Part shown: positions 7,914-14,234 of the stretch, piece after piece
How positions within the stretch are numbered: position 1 is the stretch's first letter
How the letters are laid out: each line of letters begins with the position of its first letter
The notes under the pieces: generated by a model
Databases searched by the model: none
Told to the model about the DNA's origin: nothing
The model's input: the letters and a program-made list of their open reading frames with translations, nothing else
DNA from: Anaerolineae bacterium
GTDB lineage: Bacteria; Chloroflexota; Anaerolineae; B4-G1; SLSP01
Direction: 5' to 3'
DNA: 16,243 nucleotides
NCBI GenBank assembly: GCA_016927095.1
Contig: JAFGNI010000116.1
Location: 1-16,243 of the forward strand
Program-made: the position numbers and the translations under genes

Positions 7914-8047
7914 AACGCCTCCTCGCTCTTCAGAGCCAAGTCTGTCTGGAGGCCTAGCCCGATCCGCGGATGGTTGCAGCCGGACCCAAGGCCAGCCGCG
8001 CCGCTGTAGCAGTGACCGCGGTATGCATGCCAGGCCTGTGAAGTTAT

Positions 8048-8081
8048 GTGGGGCGCTGCTTCGATTTCAGCAGCGCCCCAC
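8048..8081 (-). terminator. Strong hairpin after the decarboxylase operon
   Basis: GTGGGGCGCTGCT (8048-8060) and AGCAGCGCCCCAC (8069-8081) form a perfect 13-bp GC-rich stem with an 8-nt loop. It starts 9 bp after the stop of the beta-subunit gene on the minus strand, at the boundary with the oxidoreductase operon. On the minus strand the bases after the stem are only weakly T-containing (ATAACTT), so termination may be Rho-assisted or partial. On the plus strand GCTTTGTTT follows, but no plus-strand gene needs it. Confidence 0.65.
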
Positions 8082-8089
8082 GCTTTGTT

Positions 8090-9232
8090 TCAGAGTCCCA
8101 CCATCGGGAGCACAAGGGTAAGTAAGACACCACCCGCAATCACGGACCCCAGTTGGCCCGATGTGTTGGCTCCCATCGCGTGCATCAGCACGAAATTCGA
8201 GAAGTCCTCTTCCTGTGCCACACGCTGCACCAGGCGCCCCGCCATCGGGAACGCGCTGATGCCTGCGGCGCCGATCAGGGGGTTGATCCGCTTGCCGGAT
8301 ACTAGGTAGAGGAGCTTGCCAAAGAGAAGGCCTGCGGCAGTATCCAGCGCGAAAGCGAAGAGCCCCAGGATCAGTATCTTGAGCGTAGCCAACTGCAGGA
8401 AGCTCTCCGCCGTCATAGTGCTACCCACCACCAGGCCAAGAAAGAGCGTCGCGACGTTGATGATCTCGTTCTCCGCCGAACGGACAAGCCGTTGCACCAC
8501 ACCGGCCTCCCGCAGCAGGTTCCCAATCATCAGTGCTGCGATCAGAGGCGCGGCTTTGGGCACCAGGATTCCCACGGCAACGGTGACCACCACAGGAAAC
8601 AGCACCAGCGCCGTCCTAGAGACCGGTCGCGGCGCGTAGTCCATCTTCGTCATCCTCTCTTCGCGCGTCGTCATCAGGTGCATAATCGGTGGTTGGATGA
8701 TCGGCACCAGGCTCATATAGGAATAGGCCACGACGGAGATGACGCCCAGCATATCGGGCGCCAACTGGTTCGCAACGTAGATGCTGGTGGGCCCGTCAAT
8801 CGCACCGATGATGCCGATGCTAGCGGCCTCGTTCAAGGGAAAGCCCAGAAGCACGGCGAGGACCAAGGTGCCAAAGATGCCGAATTGGCCCGCGGCCCCC
8901 AACAGCGCAAAGAGTGGCTGAGCCAACAGGGGGCGGAAGTCCATCATAGCCCCTACCCCGATGAAAATCAGCAAGGGGAAGAGCTCGTTATCAACACCCG
9001 CTCGCTTGATAATGGCCAACATGCCGTTTTCGGCGGGGTCTACCATAGCAGAGAGCGGCAGGTTACCGATGATGCACCCCAGGCCAATTGGGAGGAGCAG
9101 GACCGGCTCATACTCCTTCGCAATAGCGAGATAGATCAGGAGACCGCCGACGGCGATCATAATCAGGCTCGGCCAGTCGTGGACCAAGGCCGTCAGGCCC
9201 TCGGTCAAGCTACCCAGATCTATGCCGTTCAA
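8090..9232 (-). CDS. Sodium-translocating decarboxylase, beta subunit (OadB/MmdB family)
   Basis: A 380-residue, highly hydrophobic protein, the normal size of the OadB/MmdB/GcdB family, which decarboxylates carboxybiotin and exports Na+. Conserved regions include IYLAIAKEYEPVLLLPIGLGCIIGNLP (29-59), LIFIGVGAMMDFRPLL, GAIDGPTSIYV with D146, the AYSYMSLVPIIQPP stretch with conserved tyrosine, and MHAMGANTSGQLGS with N356 and S363, matching residues known to line the sodium path in the Klebsiella enzyme. The start is a TTG at 9232: GGTGAG lies just upstream, and the residues after it are needed for the usual N-terminal helix. It starts 10 bp after the GNAT gene. It is the last gene of the operon and is followed by a strong hairpin. 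The sodium coupling is inferred from the family. Confidence 0.94.
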   Translation of the reverse strand: MNGIDLGSLTEGLTALVHDWPSLIMIAVGGLLIYLAIAKEYEPVLLLPIGLGCIIGNLPLSAMVDPAENGMLAIIKRAGVDNELFPLLIFIGVGAMMDFRPLLAQPLFALLGAAGQFGIFGTLVLAVLLGFPLNEAASIGIIGAIDGPTSIYVANQLAPDMLGVISVVAYSYMSLVPIIQPPIMHLMTTREERMTKMDYAPRPVSRTALVLFPVVVTVAVGILVPKAAPLIAALMIGNLLREAGVVQRLVRSAENEIINVATLFLGLVVGSTMTAESFLQLATLKILILGLFAFALDTAAGLLFGKLLYLVSGKRINPLIGAAGISAFPMAGRLVQRVAQEEDFSNFVLMHAMGANTSGQLGSVIAGGVLLTLVLPMVGL

Positions 9233-9242
9233 GGCTCACCTT

Positions 9243-10016
9243 TCAACGAAGCACACACTGCATCGAGTACATCGTCCGCTCAACTGCAAAGCCCACGCGC
9301 TCAAACAGCCCGAGGGCCGCTGCGTCGGTCTTGTCAACAATGACGAAGACGCTGGCCCCCAGGGCCAAATGGCGCAACAACAACGCACTCACCACAGCCG
9401 TGGCGCACCCCTGCCGTCGATAGGCCTCCCGCGTCACCACGTTGCCGATCTGGACCAAACCGGGCATAGCCAAGGTGGTCGTGCCCATCGCGACCAACTT
9501 ACGACGGTCCCAGACCCCGAAGGCAGGCCCCTGATCGAATGGCTCATCCGAGAAGAGCTGCAGTTCCATTTGTTCCGCCCGGGCGAGGGCTTGGGCCGCA
9601 GCGAAGTCGTTTTCCACGAGCTCCGTCGCGGCACCAGGATCCAGATTGCTCGGATCACCACGGTACAGCATCTGGACCTTGGGCACGATCTCGGCAACCT
9701 CGAAGGCACTTTGCACGACCGGACGCTGCTCCTCACTCACCAACAGAGAGACCTCACTGCCGGAATCGGCCAGGAATGTTGCGTATGTCGCCAAGAGATC
9801 GGCCGAAGTACCCACGAAGGCCAACCCCAGCCTGGGCAGCGCGCGACAACTGGCCACAGACATCGCCGGGGAGTGCGCGATGTCACACTCTGCAGCGAGC
9901 GCGGTGACGTTAGCCACAAACGTGTAATGGGCCAGCGTCCAGTTCAGATCTCGCATCTGGTGTTCCAGATGGCTGGCCAGCGGCGACGGCCGGTCAGCAG
10001 CGTCCAAGAAGCCCAT
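9243..10016 (-). CDS. GNAT-family N-acetyltransferase inside the decarboxylase operon
   Basis: A 257-residue protein with a C-terminal GNAT domain. The acetyl-CoA loop is RRQGCA (about 200-205, fitting Q/R-x-x-G-x-G/A) within NVVTREAYRRQGCATAVVSA, followed by VFVIVDKTDAAALGLFERVGF and a closing strand RTMYSM, as in the FR47-like group. The N-terminal 120 residues do not resemble the catalytic domain; they look like an alpha/beta domain (LGLAFVGTSADLLATYATFL, EVSLLVSEEQ) that may bind the target. The start at 10016 lies one base after the stop of the biotin carrier gene, with AGAGG about 7 nt upstream; an upstream in-frame start would overlap that gene. Lying between the biotin carrier and the beta subunit, it is co-transcribed with the pump, but this family is not a known pump subunit. 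Its substrate is unknown; acetylation of a pump protein or a CoA enzyme is only a guess. Confidence 0.85.
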   Translation of the reverse strand: MGFLDAADRPSPLASHLEHQMRDLNWTLAHYTFVANVTALAAECDIAHSPAMSVASCRALPRLGLAFVGTSADLLATYATFLADSGSEVSLLVSEEQRPVVQSAFEVAEIVPKVQMLYRGDPSNLDPGAATELVENDFAAAQALARAEQMELQLFSDEPFDQGPAFGVWDRRKLVAMGTTTLAMPGLVQIGNVVTREAYRRQGCATAVVSALLLRHLALGASVFVIVDKTDAAALGLFERVGFAVERTMYSMQCVLR

Positions 10017-10017
10017 A

Positions 10018-10527
10018 CTACGCCTCTGCAGAGCTCCCTGACGCCTCAATCACCATCAATGGGACGCCGTGCTGCACCTGTTCCCCAACACTCACCAAAA
10101 TCTCCCTCACCACGCCGGGTTGCGTTGCCCGAATGGGATTGTTCATCTTCATCGCTTCCAGGATGCAGAGCTCCTGACCGTGGACCACAGACTCGCCCTC
10201 AACAACGCTGATACTGACGATCGTGCCGGGAAGCGGCGCAAACACCTGACCACCTTCTGCGATGGCGGGTGCCGGTGTGACCAGCGGGGATGAAGAGGAG
10301 GATGCCGGCGTCCCCGATGTGGCTCGCGTCGCCGGCGGCTGCGGTGATGCCACGCGCATAGACGCGGCAGCTGTGTCCCCTGCTGCTGTCGAATGGCCTA
10401 GCCCAGCCGGTCCCACGTGGACCTCATAGACCTCCCCGTTCACAATCGCCCGCACCGGCCGCTCACTGGGGTCGGGTATCTCCACGTCATAGGATCGACC
10501 TGCAATCGTCACACGGTAATTCGGCAT
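10018..10527 (-). CDS. Biotin carboxyl carrier protein of the decarboxylase
   Basis: A 169-residue biotin carrier. The biotinyl domain occupies about residues 94-162: VFAPLPGTIVSISVVEGESV, then the biotinylation site EAMKM with K127 as acceptor, and IRATQPGVVREILVSVGEQV. The first 40 residues (YRVTIAGRSYDVEI) form a short beta domain, and residues 41-90 are a flexible Ala/Pro/Ser/Thr-rich linker typical of MmdC/GcdC. A GGAGAGGGG stretch lies about 10 nt before the ATG. It carries CO2 from the carboxyltransferase to the membrane beta subunit. No biotin carboxylase gene is present in the window, which favours a decarboxylase over an acyl-CoA carboxylase. Confidence 0.94.
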   Translation of the reverse strand: MPNYRVTIAGRSYDVEIPDPSERPVRAIVNGEVYEVHVGPAGLGHSTAAGDTAAASMRVASPQPPATRATSGTPASSSSSPLVTPAPAIAEGGQVFAPLPGTIVSISVVEGESVVHGQELCILEAMKMNNPIRATQPGVVREILVSVGEQVQHGVPLMVIEASGSSAEA

Positions 10528-10566
10528 ATTCAGCTGTCCCCTCTCCGCCTCAATTCCAGGGCAGGG

Positions 10567-11025
10567 TCACCGCACTCTACGGGACTCGTAACGTGCGCGG
10601 CGGGATAGGTGCGCCCCGCGCACGAAGCTATCCCAGGCGCCAACCGAGCCCGCTTGTTGGCGTAGGCCGCTTGCCGGGCCGGGCTGCGTCGCCAGGCATA
10701 CTGCCACCGCGGCAGCCGCAGCCTGGGCTGCGCCGGCATCACGAACCTCGGCCTGATCTGCCAGAGCCACCGCGACAGCGGCAGCGACCGCTTGGGCAGC
10801 TTCATCCGAGTAAGGAGCGCCTGCTTCCCGCTTCCCCGCTGCCTGTCCTCCGGTCTCCCAACCACGCACAGTCCCGCGTTCCCCGGTCTCACCGCGACCA
10901 AAATGCATCCTATTCGTCAGATAGGTCATTGCCAGCATCCCCAGGACCAGGGCGCCGATGCTGGCGAAGGTCATACCCATGCCCAGCACCGTCAGTCGCA
11001 GCGCCTGGGCTAACGTCTCGCTCAC
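10567..11025 (-). CDS. OadG-family gamma subunit with a long Ala-rich, low-complexity linker
   Basis: A 152-residue small membrane subunit starting at GTG, with AGAGG 6 nt upstream overlapping the stop of the carboxyltransferase gene. One membrane helix lies at about residues 9-34 (LTVLGMGMTFASIGALVLGML), matching OadG/MmdD-type gamma subunits that tether the carboxyltransferase to the beta subunit. It is followed by a charged, repetitive stretch (GRGETGERGTVRGWETGG) and a strongly alanine-rich segment containing two similar pieces (AAQAVAAAVAVALA and AAQAAAAAVAVCLA). The C-terminus (WDSFVRGAHLSRRARYESRR) is basic. The identification rests mainly on the helix and on operon position between carboxyltransferase and biotin carrier. 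OadG proteins are poorly conserved, so the length and repeats are not alarming, but the glycine/arginine-rich part looks inserted. Confidence 0.78.
   Translation of the reverse strand: MSETLAQALRLTVLGMGMTFASIGALVLGMLAMTYLTNRMHFGRGETGERGTVRGWETGGQAAGKREAGAPYSDEAAQAVAAAVAVALADQAEVRDAGAAQAAAAAVAVCLATQPGPASGLRQQAGSVGAWDSFVRGAHLSRRARYESRRVR
10824..10908. repeat. Low-complexity G/A-rich stretch in the gamma-subunit linker
   Basis: On the minus strand this stretch repeats short GGGAGACCGG, GGCAGCGGGAAGC and GGGAAGCAGG blocks right after the membrane helix. It encodes a Gly/Arg/Glu/Thr-rich linker unlike the rest of the protein. The blocks are imperfect, so no fixed period can be given. Confidence 0.45.
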
Positions 11026-11034
11026 GCTGCGCCT

Positions 11035-12585
11035 CTAGGCAGGCATCACGCCGTGCTTCTTGGGCGGCACGGGTCGGATCTGCTCCCGGACCGTGCGAAG
11101 GGCCGCGATCAATTCAGGCCGCGTCTGTGACGGCTCAATGACGTTGTCGACAATGCCACGCCGCGCAGCATAGTACGGGTTGGCATATGTGGCGCGGTAT
11201 TCGGCCACCAACTCCGCGCGGCGCGCCTCAGGATCCTCTGCCGCCGCCAACTCCCGGCGGTTGAGCACATTGACCGCACCCTCAGGGCCCATCACAGCCA
11301 TCTCGGCTGTAGGCCAGGCCAGATGCACGTCGGCGCCCAAGCTGCGGCTGCCCATCACGATGTAAGCGCCCCCATAGCCCTTCCGCGTCACGACCGAGAG
11401 CTTCGGCACGGTCGCCTCCACGTAGGCATAGATGATCTTGGCACCGTGACGGATAATGCCGCCATGTTCCTGCATCACGCCGGGCAGGAAACCGGGGGAG
11501 TCAACGAAAGTGACCAAGGGGATGTTGAAAGCATCGCAGAAGCGCACGAAGCGTGAGATCTTGTCAGAAGCATCGATGTCGATAGCCCCGGCTAGCACCA
11601 TCGGTTGCTGGGCCACGATGCCGACCACCTCACCATCAAGTCGCGCAAAGCCGACAATGGCATTCTGCGCCCAGTTCGCCTGAACCTCGAACCAACTGCC
11701 ACGATCGGTGACCGCCGCAATCACTTCGTACATATCGTAGGGGATGTTCGGAGCCTCGGGCACCAGTTGGTCGAGGTGGGGCGCCGCGCGAAGCGGGTCA
11801 TCCTCAGGCTGCAGCGCTGGCGGTGGCTCCACGTTGTTGGCGGGCAGGTAGGAGAGCAATCGGCGGACGAGCTGCAGGGATTCAGTCTCATCATGTCCGA
11901 CGAAGTGCGCCACGCCGCTGGTGCCGGCGTGCACCCGCGCCCCGCCCAACCCTTCGTGGTCGATCTCCTCGCCGGTCACACTCTTCACCACATCGGGCCC
12001 GGTGATGAACATCATCGAGCTCCTGTCCGTCATCACGACAAAGTCGGTCAGGGCCGGGCTGTATGAGGCGCCGCCCGCGCACGGCCCCATGATGACCGAG
12101 ATCTGAGGCACGACGCCGGAGCTCAGCGCGTTCTGCCGGAAGACCTCGCCATAGCCCTGGAGAGAGAGGATGCCCTCCTGGATCCGCGCGCCGCCGGAGT
12201 CTAACAGCCCAATCACCGGGAAGCCGTTGTTCATCGCCAGCTCTTGCACCTGCACGATCTTGCGTGCGTGCGCCAGAGAGACACTCCCCCCGTAGACGGT
12301 GAAATCCTGTGCGTAGACACCGACCCGCCGGCCATCGATCGTCCCATATCCTGTGACAACACCATCCCCCACGATGGCATCTTCGTCCTCGGGATGGGCC
12401 ACGGCGAAGGGCTGCAGCTCGTGGAAGGAAGCGGGATCCAGCAGTGCGTCCAGACGCTCCCGCGCCGTCATCTTGCCTTTGGCGTGTTGGCGATCGATGC
12501 GGTCTGCGCCGCCACCCATGCGCGCCTTAGCTTGCTTAGCGCGCAATGCCGCTAGGCGTGGATCTTCAGCTGAGTCTTGACTCAC
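11035..12585 (-). CDS. mmdA: Methylmalonyl-CoA decarboxylase-type carboxyltransferase (alpha subunit)
   Basis: A 516-residue acyl-CoA carboxyltransferase with both crotonase-fold halves, the normal length for MmdA/PccB. Visible signatures are KMTARERLDALLD, GVYAQDFTVYGGS, GLLDSGGARIQEG, IMGPCAGGASYSPALTD and EEIDHEGLGGARVHAGTSGVAH in the first half, and VTFVDSPGFLPGVMQEHGGIIRHGAK, RKGYGGAYIVMGS and WPTAEMAVMGPEGAVNVL in the second. It would move CO2 from methylmalonyl-CoA to the biotin carrier, releasing propionyl-CoA. The operon neighbours (biotin carrier, OadG-like and OadB-like subunits, no biotin carboxylase) favour a Na+-pumping decarboxylase. I chose the GTG at 12585 because AGGAGG lies 4 nt upstream, as at the ferredoxin gene; an ATG at 12600 would add five residues but has no ribosome site. 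TATCAT at 12672-12677 (minus strand) is a possible -10 box. Confidence 0.92.
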   Translation of the reverse strand: MSQDSAEDPRLAALRAKQAKARMGGGADRIDRQHAKGKMTARERLDALLDPASFHELQPFAVAHPEDEDAIVGDGVVTGYGTIDGRRVGVYAQDFTVYGGSVSLAHARKIVQVQELAMNNGFPVIGLLDSGGARIQEGILSLQGYGEVFRQNALSSGVVPQISVIMGPCAGGASYSPALTDFVVMTDRSSMMFITGPDVVKSVTGEEIDHEGLGGARVHAGTSGVAHFVGHDETESLQLVRRLLSYLPANNVEPPPALQPEDDPLRAAPHLDQLVPEAPNIPYDMYEVIAAVTDRGSWFEVQANWAQNAIVGFARLDGEVVGIVAQQPMVLAGAIDIDASDKISRFVRFCDAFNIPLVTFVDSPGFLPGVMQEHGGIIRHGAKIIYAYVEATVPKLSVVTRKGYGGAYIVMGSRSLGADVHLAWPTAEMAVMGPEGAVNVLNRRELAAAEDPEARRAELVAEYRATYANPYYAARRGIVDNVIEPSQTRPELIAALRTVREQIRPVPPKKHGVMPA

Positions 12586-12589
12586 GCAT

Positions 12590-12595
12590 CCTCCT
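12590..12595 (-). promoter_or_regulatory. Shine-Dalgarno site deciding the mmdA start
   Basis: A full AGGAGG on the minus strand lies 4 nt before the GTG at 12585 and would fall inside the coding region if the ATG at 12600 were used. The same 4-nt spacing is seen before the ferredoxin gene at 7913. Confidence 0.6.
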
Positions 12596-12771
12596 GACAT
12601 CTACGCTTGAGAGCCATCGCCTCTACACCTTTCGAGAACGTAGAACACACTCGCAACCCCAGAACCGCACGATGATACAGTTACGTACATCGACAAAGCG
12701 CGTCGCACCTTCCCGGAAGGTATGGTCACGGTCGTCGCCTCTGTTTGGCAGACCGCAGGACCGCCTAAGGC

Positions 12772-13578
12772 TCACCTTGTCCCGACATGAACCGCCACCG
12801 TACCCAGCATCATCGTGCGCCAGACTACATCGCGCAATCCCGCTTGGACCATCACCTCAGCCAGCGCCGCAGGCTGGAGGAATCGCTGTACTGAGCGAGG
12901 TAAATAGCGGTAGGGCTCGTGCTCCCCAACCATGAGACGGCCAAGCAGCGGAGGCAGACCGAAGAAGTAGAGGCCAAAGAGCCAACGCATCGGAAACGTC
13001 TGTGGCCATGTGATCTCCAGGCACACGACCTTGCCCCCAGGCTTCACCACCCTGAGCTGCTCCCTGAACGCCTGCGCGACATCCGGAACGTTACGCATCA
13101 TAAAGGCGGAAGTGACGGCATCAAAGGCCTCGTCGGGAAATGCCAAGGCCAGTCCATCGCTCACCACCCAGGGCAGCGATGCGTCAGTGGCCCGCATCGC
13201 CGCTTTGCGCTGGGCACGGGCCAACATAACGTAGGTTAGGTCCGTGCCGATGACGGTGACATCCTCCAACTCCCGGGCCAACAGGGCCAGGTCGCCCGTT
13301 CCGGTCGCGACATCCAACAACCGCCCGCCCCGAGAGAGATCTGCATAGGCCAACGCAACCCTTCGCCAGCGCTGATCCTGTCCAACGGCCAGCACCCGGT
13401 TGACAACATCGTAGTGGCTGGCGATCCGCGTGAAGAGCTCACGTATTGACGCTTTCTGCTGCTGGCCGGATCGCGGCGACCCGGTGGCGTCTACCGGCGA
13501 ACCGGTGACTTGCACCGGCGACCCGGTGGTGTTTACCGGCGACCCGGTGGTGTTTACCGGCGCTGTCTCATCTGACAA
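12772..13578 (-). CDS. ubiE: UbiE/MenG demethylmenaquinone methyltransferase with repeat-encoded N-terminal extension
   Basis: A 268-residue S-adenosylmethionine-dependent methyltransferase of the UbiE/MenG family, which methylates demethylmenaquinone in the last step of menaquinone synthesis. The family core begins at about residue 44 with IRELFTRIASHYDVVNRVLAVGQDQRWR. It then shows LLDVATGTGDLAL (87-99, SAM loop), SDGLALAFPDEAFDAV, FMMRNVPDV (159-167), VVKPGGKVVCLEI and YRYLPRSVQRF. Normal homologues start just before the core; here residues 6-35 consist of four heptads of S-P-V-x-x-T-G encoded by the 21-bp repeat. The frame opens with a TTG at 13578 with only a weak AGGT upstream; the only other in-frame start before the core is a GTG inside the repeat near 13515. 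A consensus TATAAT lies about 85 bp upstream, so the gene probably has its own promoter. Confidence 0.9.
   Translation of the reverse strand: MSDETAPVNTTGSPVNTTGSPVQVTGSPVDATGSPRSGQQQKASIRELFTRIASHYDVVNRVLAVGQDQRWRRVALAYADLSRGGRLLDVATGTGDLALLARELEDVTVIGTDLTYVMLARAQRKAAMRATDASLPWVVSDGLALAFPDEAFDAVTSAFMMRNVPDVAQAFREQLRVVKPGGKVVCLEITWPQTFPMRWLFGLYFFGLPPLLGRLMVGEHEPYRYLPRSVQRFLQPAALAEVMVQAGLRDVVWRTMMLGTVAVHVGTR
13475..13562. repeat. 21-bp interspersed repeat, locus 4 (4 tandem units)
   Basis: Four exact-length units (13475-13495, 13496-13516, 13517-13537, 13538-13558) plus four bases. The last two are identical; the first differs from them only in the 7-nt spacer, and the second matches the CGAA/GACGTGT-like form seen at 16194. 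The run lies in frame at the 5' end of the methyltransferase gene and codes for S-P-V-x-x-T-G heptads on the minus strand. Confidence 0.92.
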
Positions 13579-13663
13579 GGTTCAATACCTGCAATGCCCC
13601 CTCCCCAAGATGCCGTGGCAACCATGGGCAGCCAGGCCCACAGTATCTCCCATCGGCACTGGC

Positions 13664-13669
13664 ATTATA
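13664..13669 (-). promoter_or_regulatory. Consensus -10 box (TATAAT) upstream of ubiE
   Basis: TATAAT reads on the minus strand 85 bp before the TTG start. No good -35 hexamer lies 16-18 nt upstream. A GGGAA-N7-TTCCC inverted repeat at 13695-13711 stands where an activator could bind. This is a candidate only. Confidence 0.4.
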
Positions 13670-13724
13670 GTCGCGAGGCGAGACGGCCCGTAGTGGGAAT
13701 CGTCACTTCCCGCCGCGATAACAC

Positions 13725-14234
13725 TCACTTGAGCGGAAATTGGAGCCCGGTATCCAATCCGGAGAGGAGCGCTTCGAGGCCTTCCAGCATTTGAGGGGGA
13801 ACGTCAACCTCCACGGGGATCTCGGCCTGGAGATGGTAGGCCACAGAGATGGGGACGGTCATCTGAAGGGGTACCTCCAATGTATAGCTGATTGGGATAA
13901 CGGTCTCGACAGGCACTGCGATCTCCTGACGCCCAAGCAGGGGAATATCAACATAGGTGCTGACCACCGTGTCAAGCGGGTAGACGAAGTCTATCGGGAT
14001 CACGAAGACGTGGTCGATAGGCACCTCGGTGCGGATGGGGATCAGTTGATCAACGGCGACATCAAAGGCGATGGGCATGCTTTCAGAGAGCGCCAGTGAT
14101 GTGCGCACTGCACGTACCGTCTCCCGCAGGCTGCTATGCACTCGCAGCAGGACCACGATCAGCAGACCGTTGACCACGAGGGAGATGACAACCAAGGCCG
14201 ATACCAGCAGGCGCCAGATACGCAGCTTGTTCAT
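13725..14234 (-). CDS. Membrane-anchored protein with repeated [IVY]-P-[ILV] strands, function unknown
   Basis: I do not recognise this 169-residue protein. It has a positive N-terminus (MNKLRIWR) and one strong membrane helix at about residues 9-30, so it is probably anchored with the C-terminal part outside. After a short helical stretch (SSLRETVRAVRTSLAL) comes a region of about 85 residues with some eleven [IVY]-P-[ILV] triplets 6-9 residues apart (IPI, VPI, IPI, YPL, IPL, VPV, IPI, VPL, VPI, IPV, VPP). This pattern suggests a stack of short beta strands or a repetitive beta rod. There are no cysteines, histidine clusters or known active-site motifs. Its ATG overlaps the stop of the PyrD-like gene (ATGA), so it is translationally coupled to the PyrD/PyrK-like pair, which hints at a shared task. 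It lies 146 bp upstream of ubiE. Confidence 0.75.
   Translation of the reverse strand: MNKLRIWRLLVSALVVISLVVNGLLIVVLLRVHSSLRETVRAVRTSLALSESMPIAFDVAVDQLIPIRTEVPIDHVFVIPIDFVYPLDTVVSTYVDIPLLGRQEIAVPVETVIPISYTLEVPLQMTVPISVAYHLQAEIPVEVDVPPQMLEGLEALLSGLDTGLQFPLK

Noticed and set aside
8492..10211. Two long plus-strand open frames opposite the beta subunit and GNAT genes
   Set aside because: Their products are His/Gln/Arg-rich without any domain, while the minus strand holds well-conserved proteins.
11035..12585. Acetyl- or propionyl-CoA carboxylase complex
   Set aside because: No biotin carboxylase gene is present, and OadB- and OadG-like membrane subunits are in the same operon, which points to a decarboxylase pump.
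11035..12585. Oxaloacetate decarboxylase alpha subunit
   Set aside because: That subunit has an HMGL-like TIM barrel, whereas this protein has the crotonase-type acyl-CoA carboxyltransferase fold signatures.
13475..13562. CRISPR array
   Set aside because: The 21-bp units are directly adjacent with no unique spacers, encode part of ubiE, and no cas genes are present. The same applies to the tandem repeat at 14551-14645.
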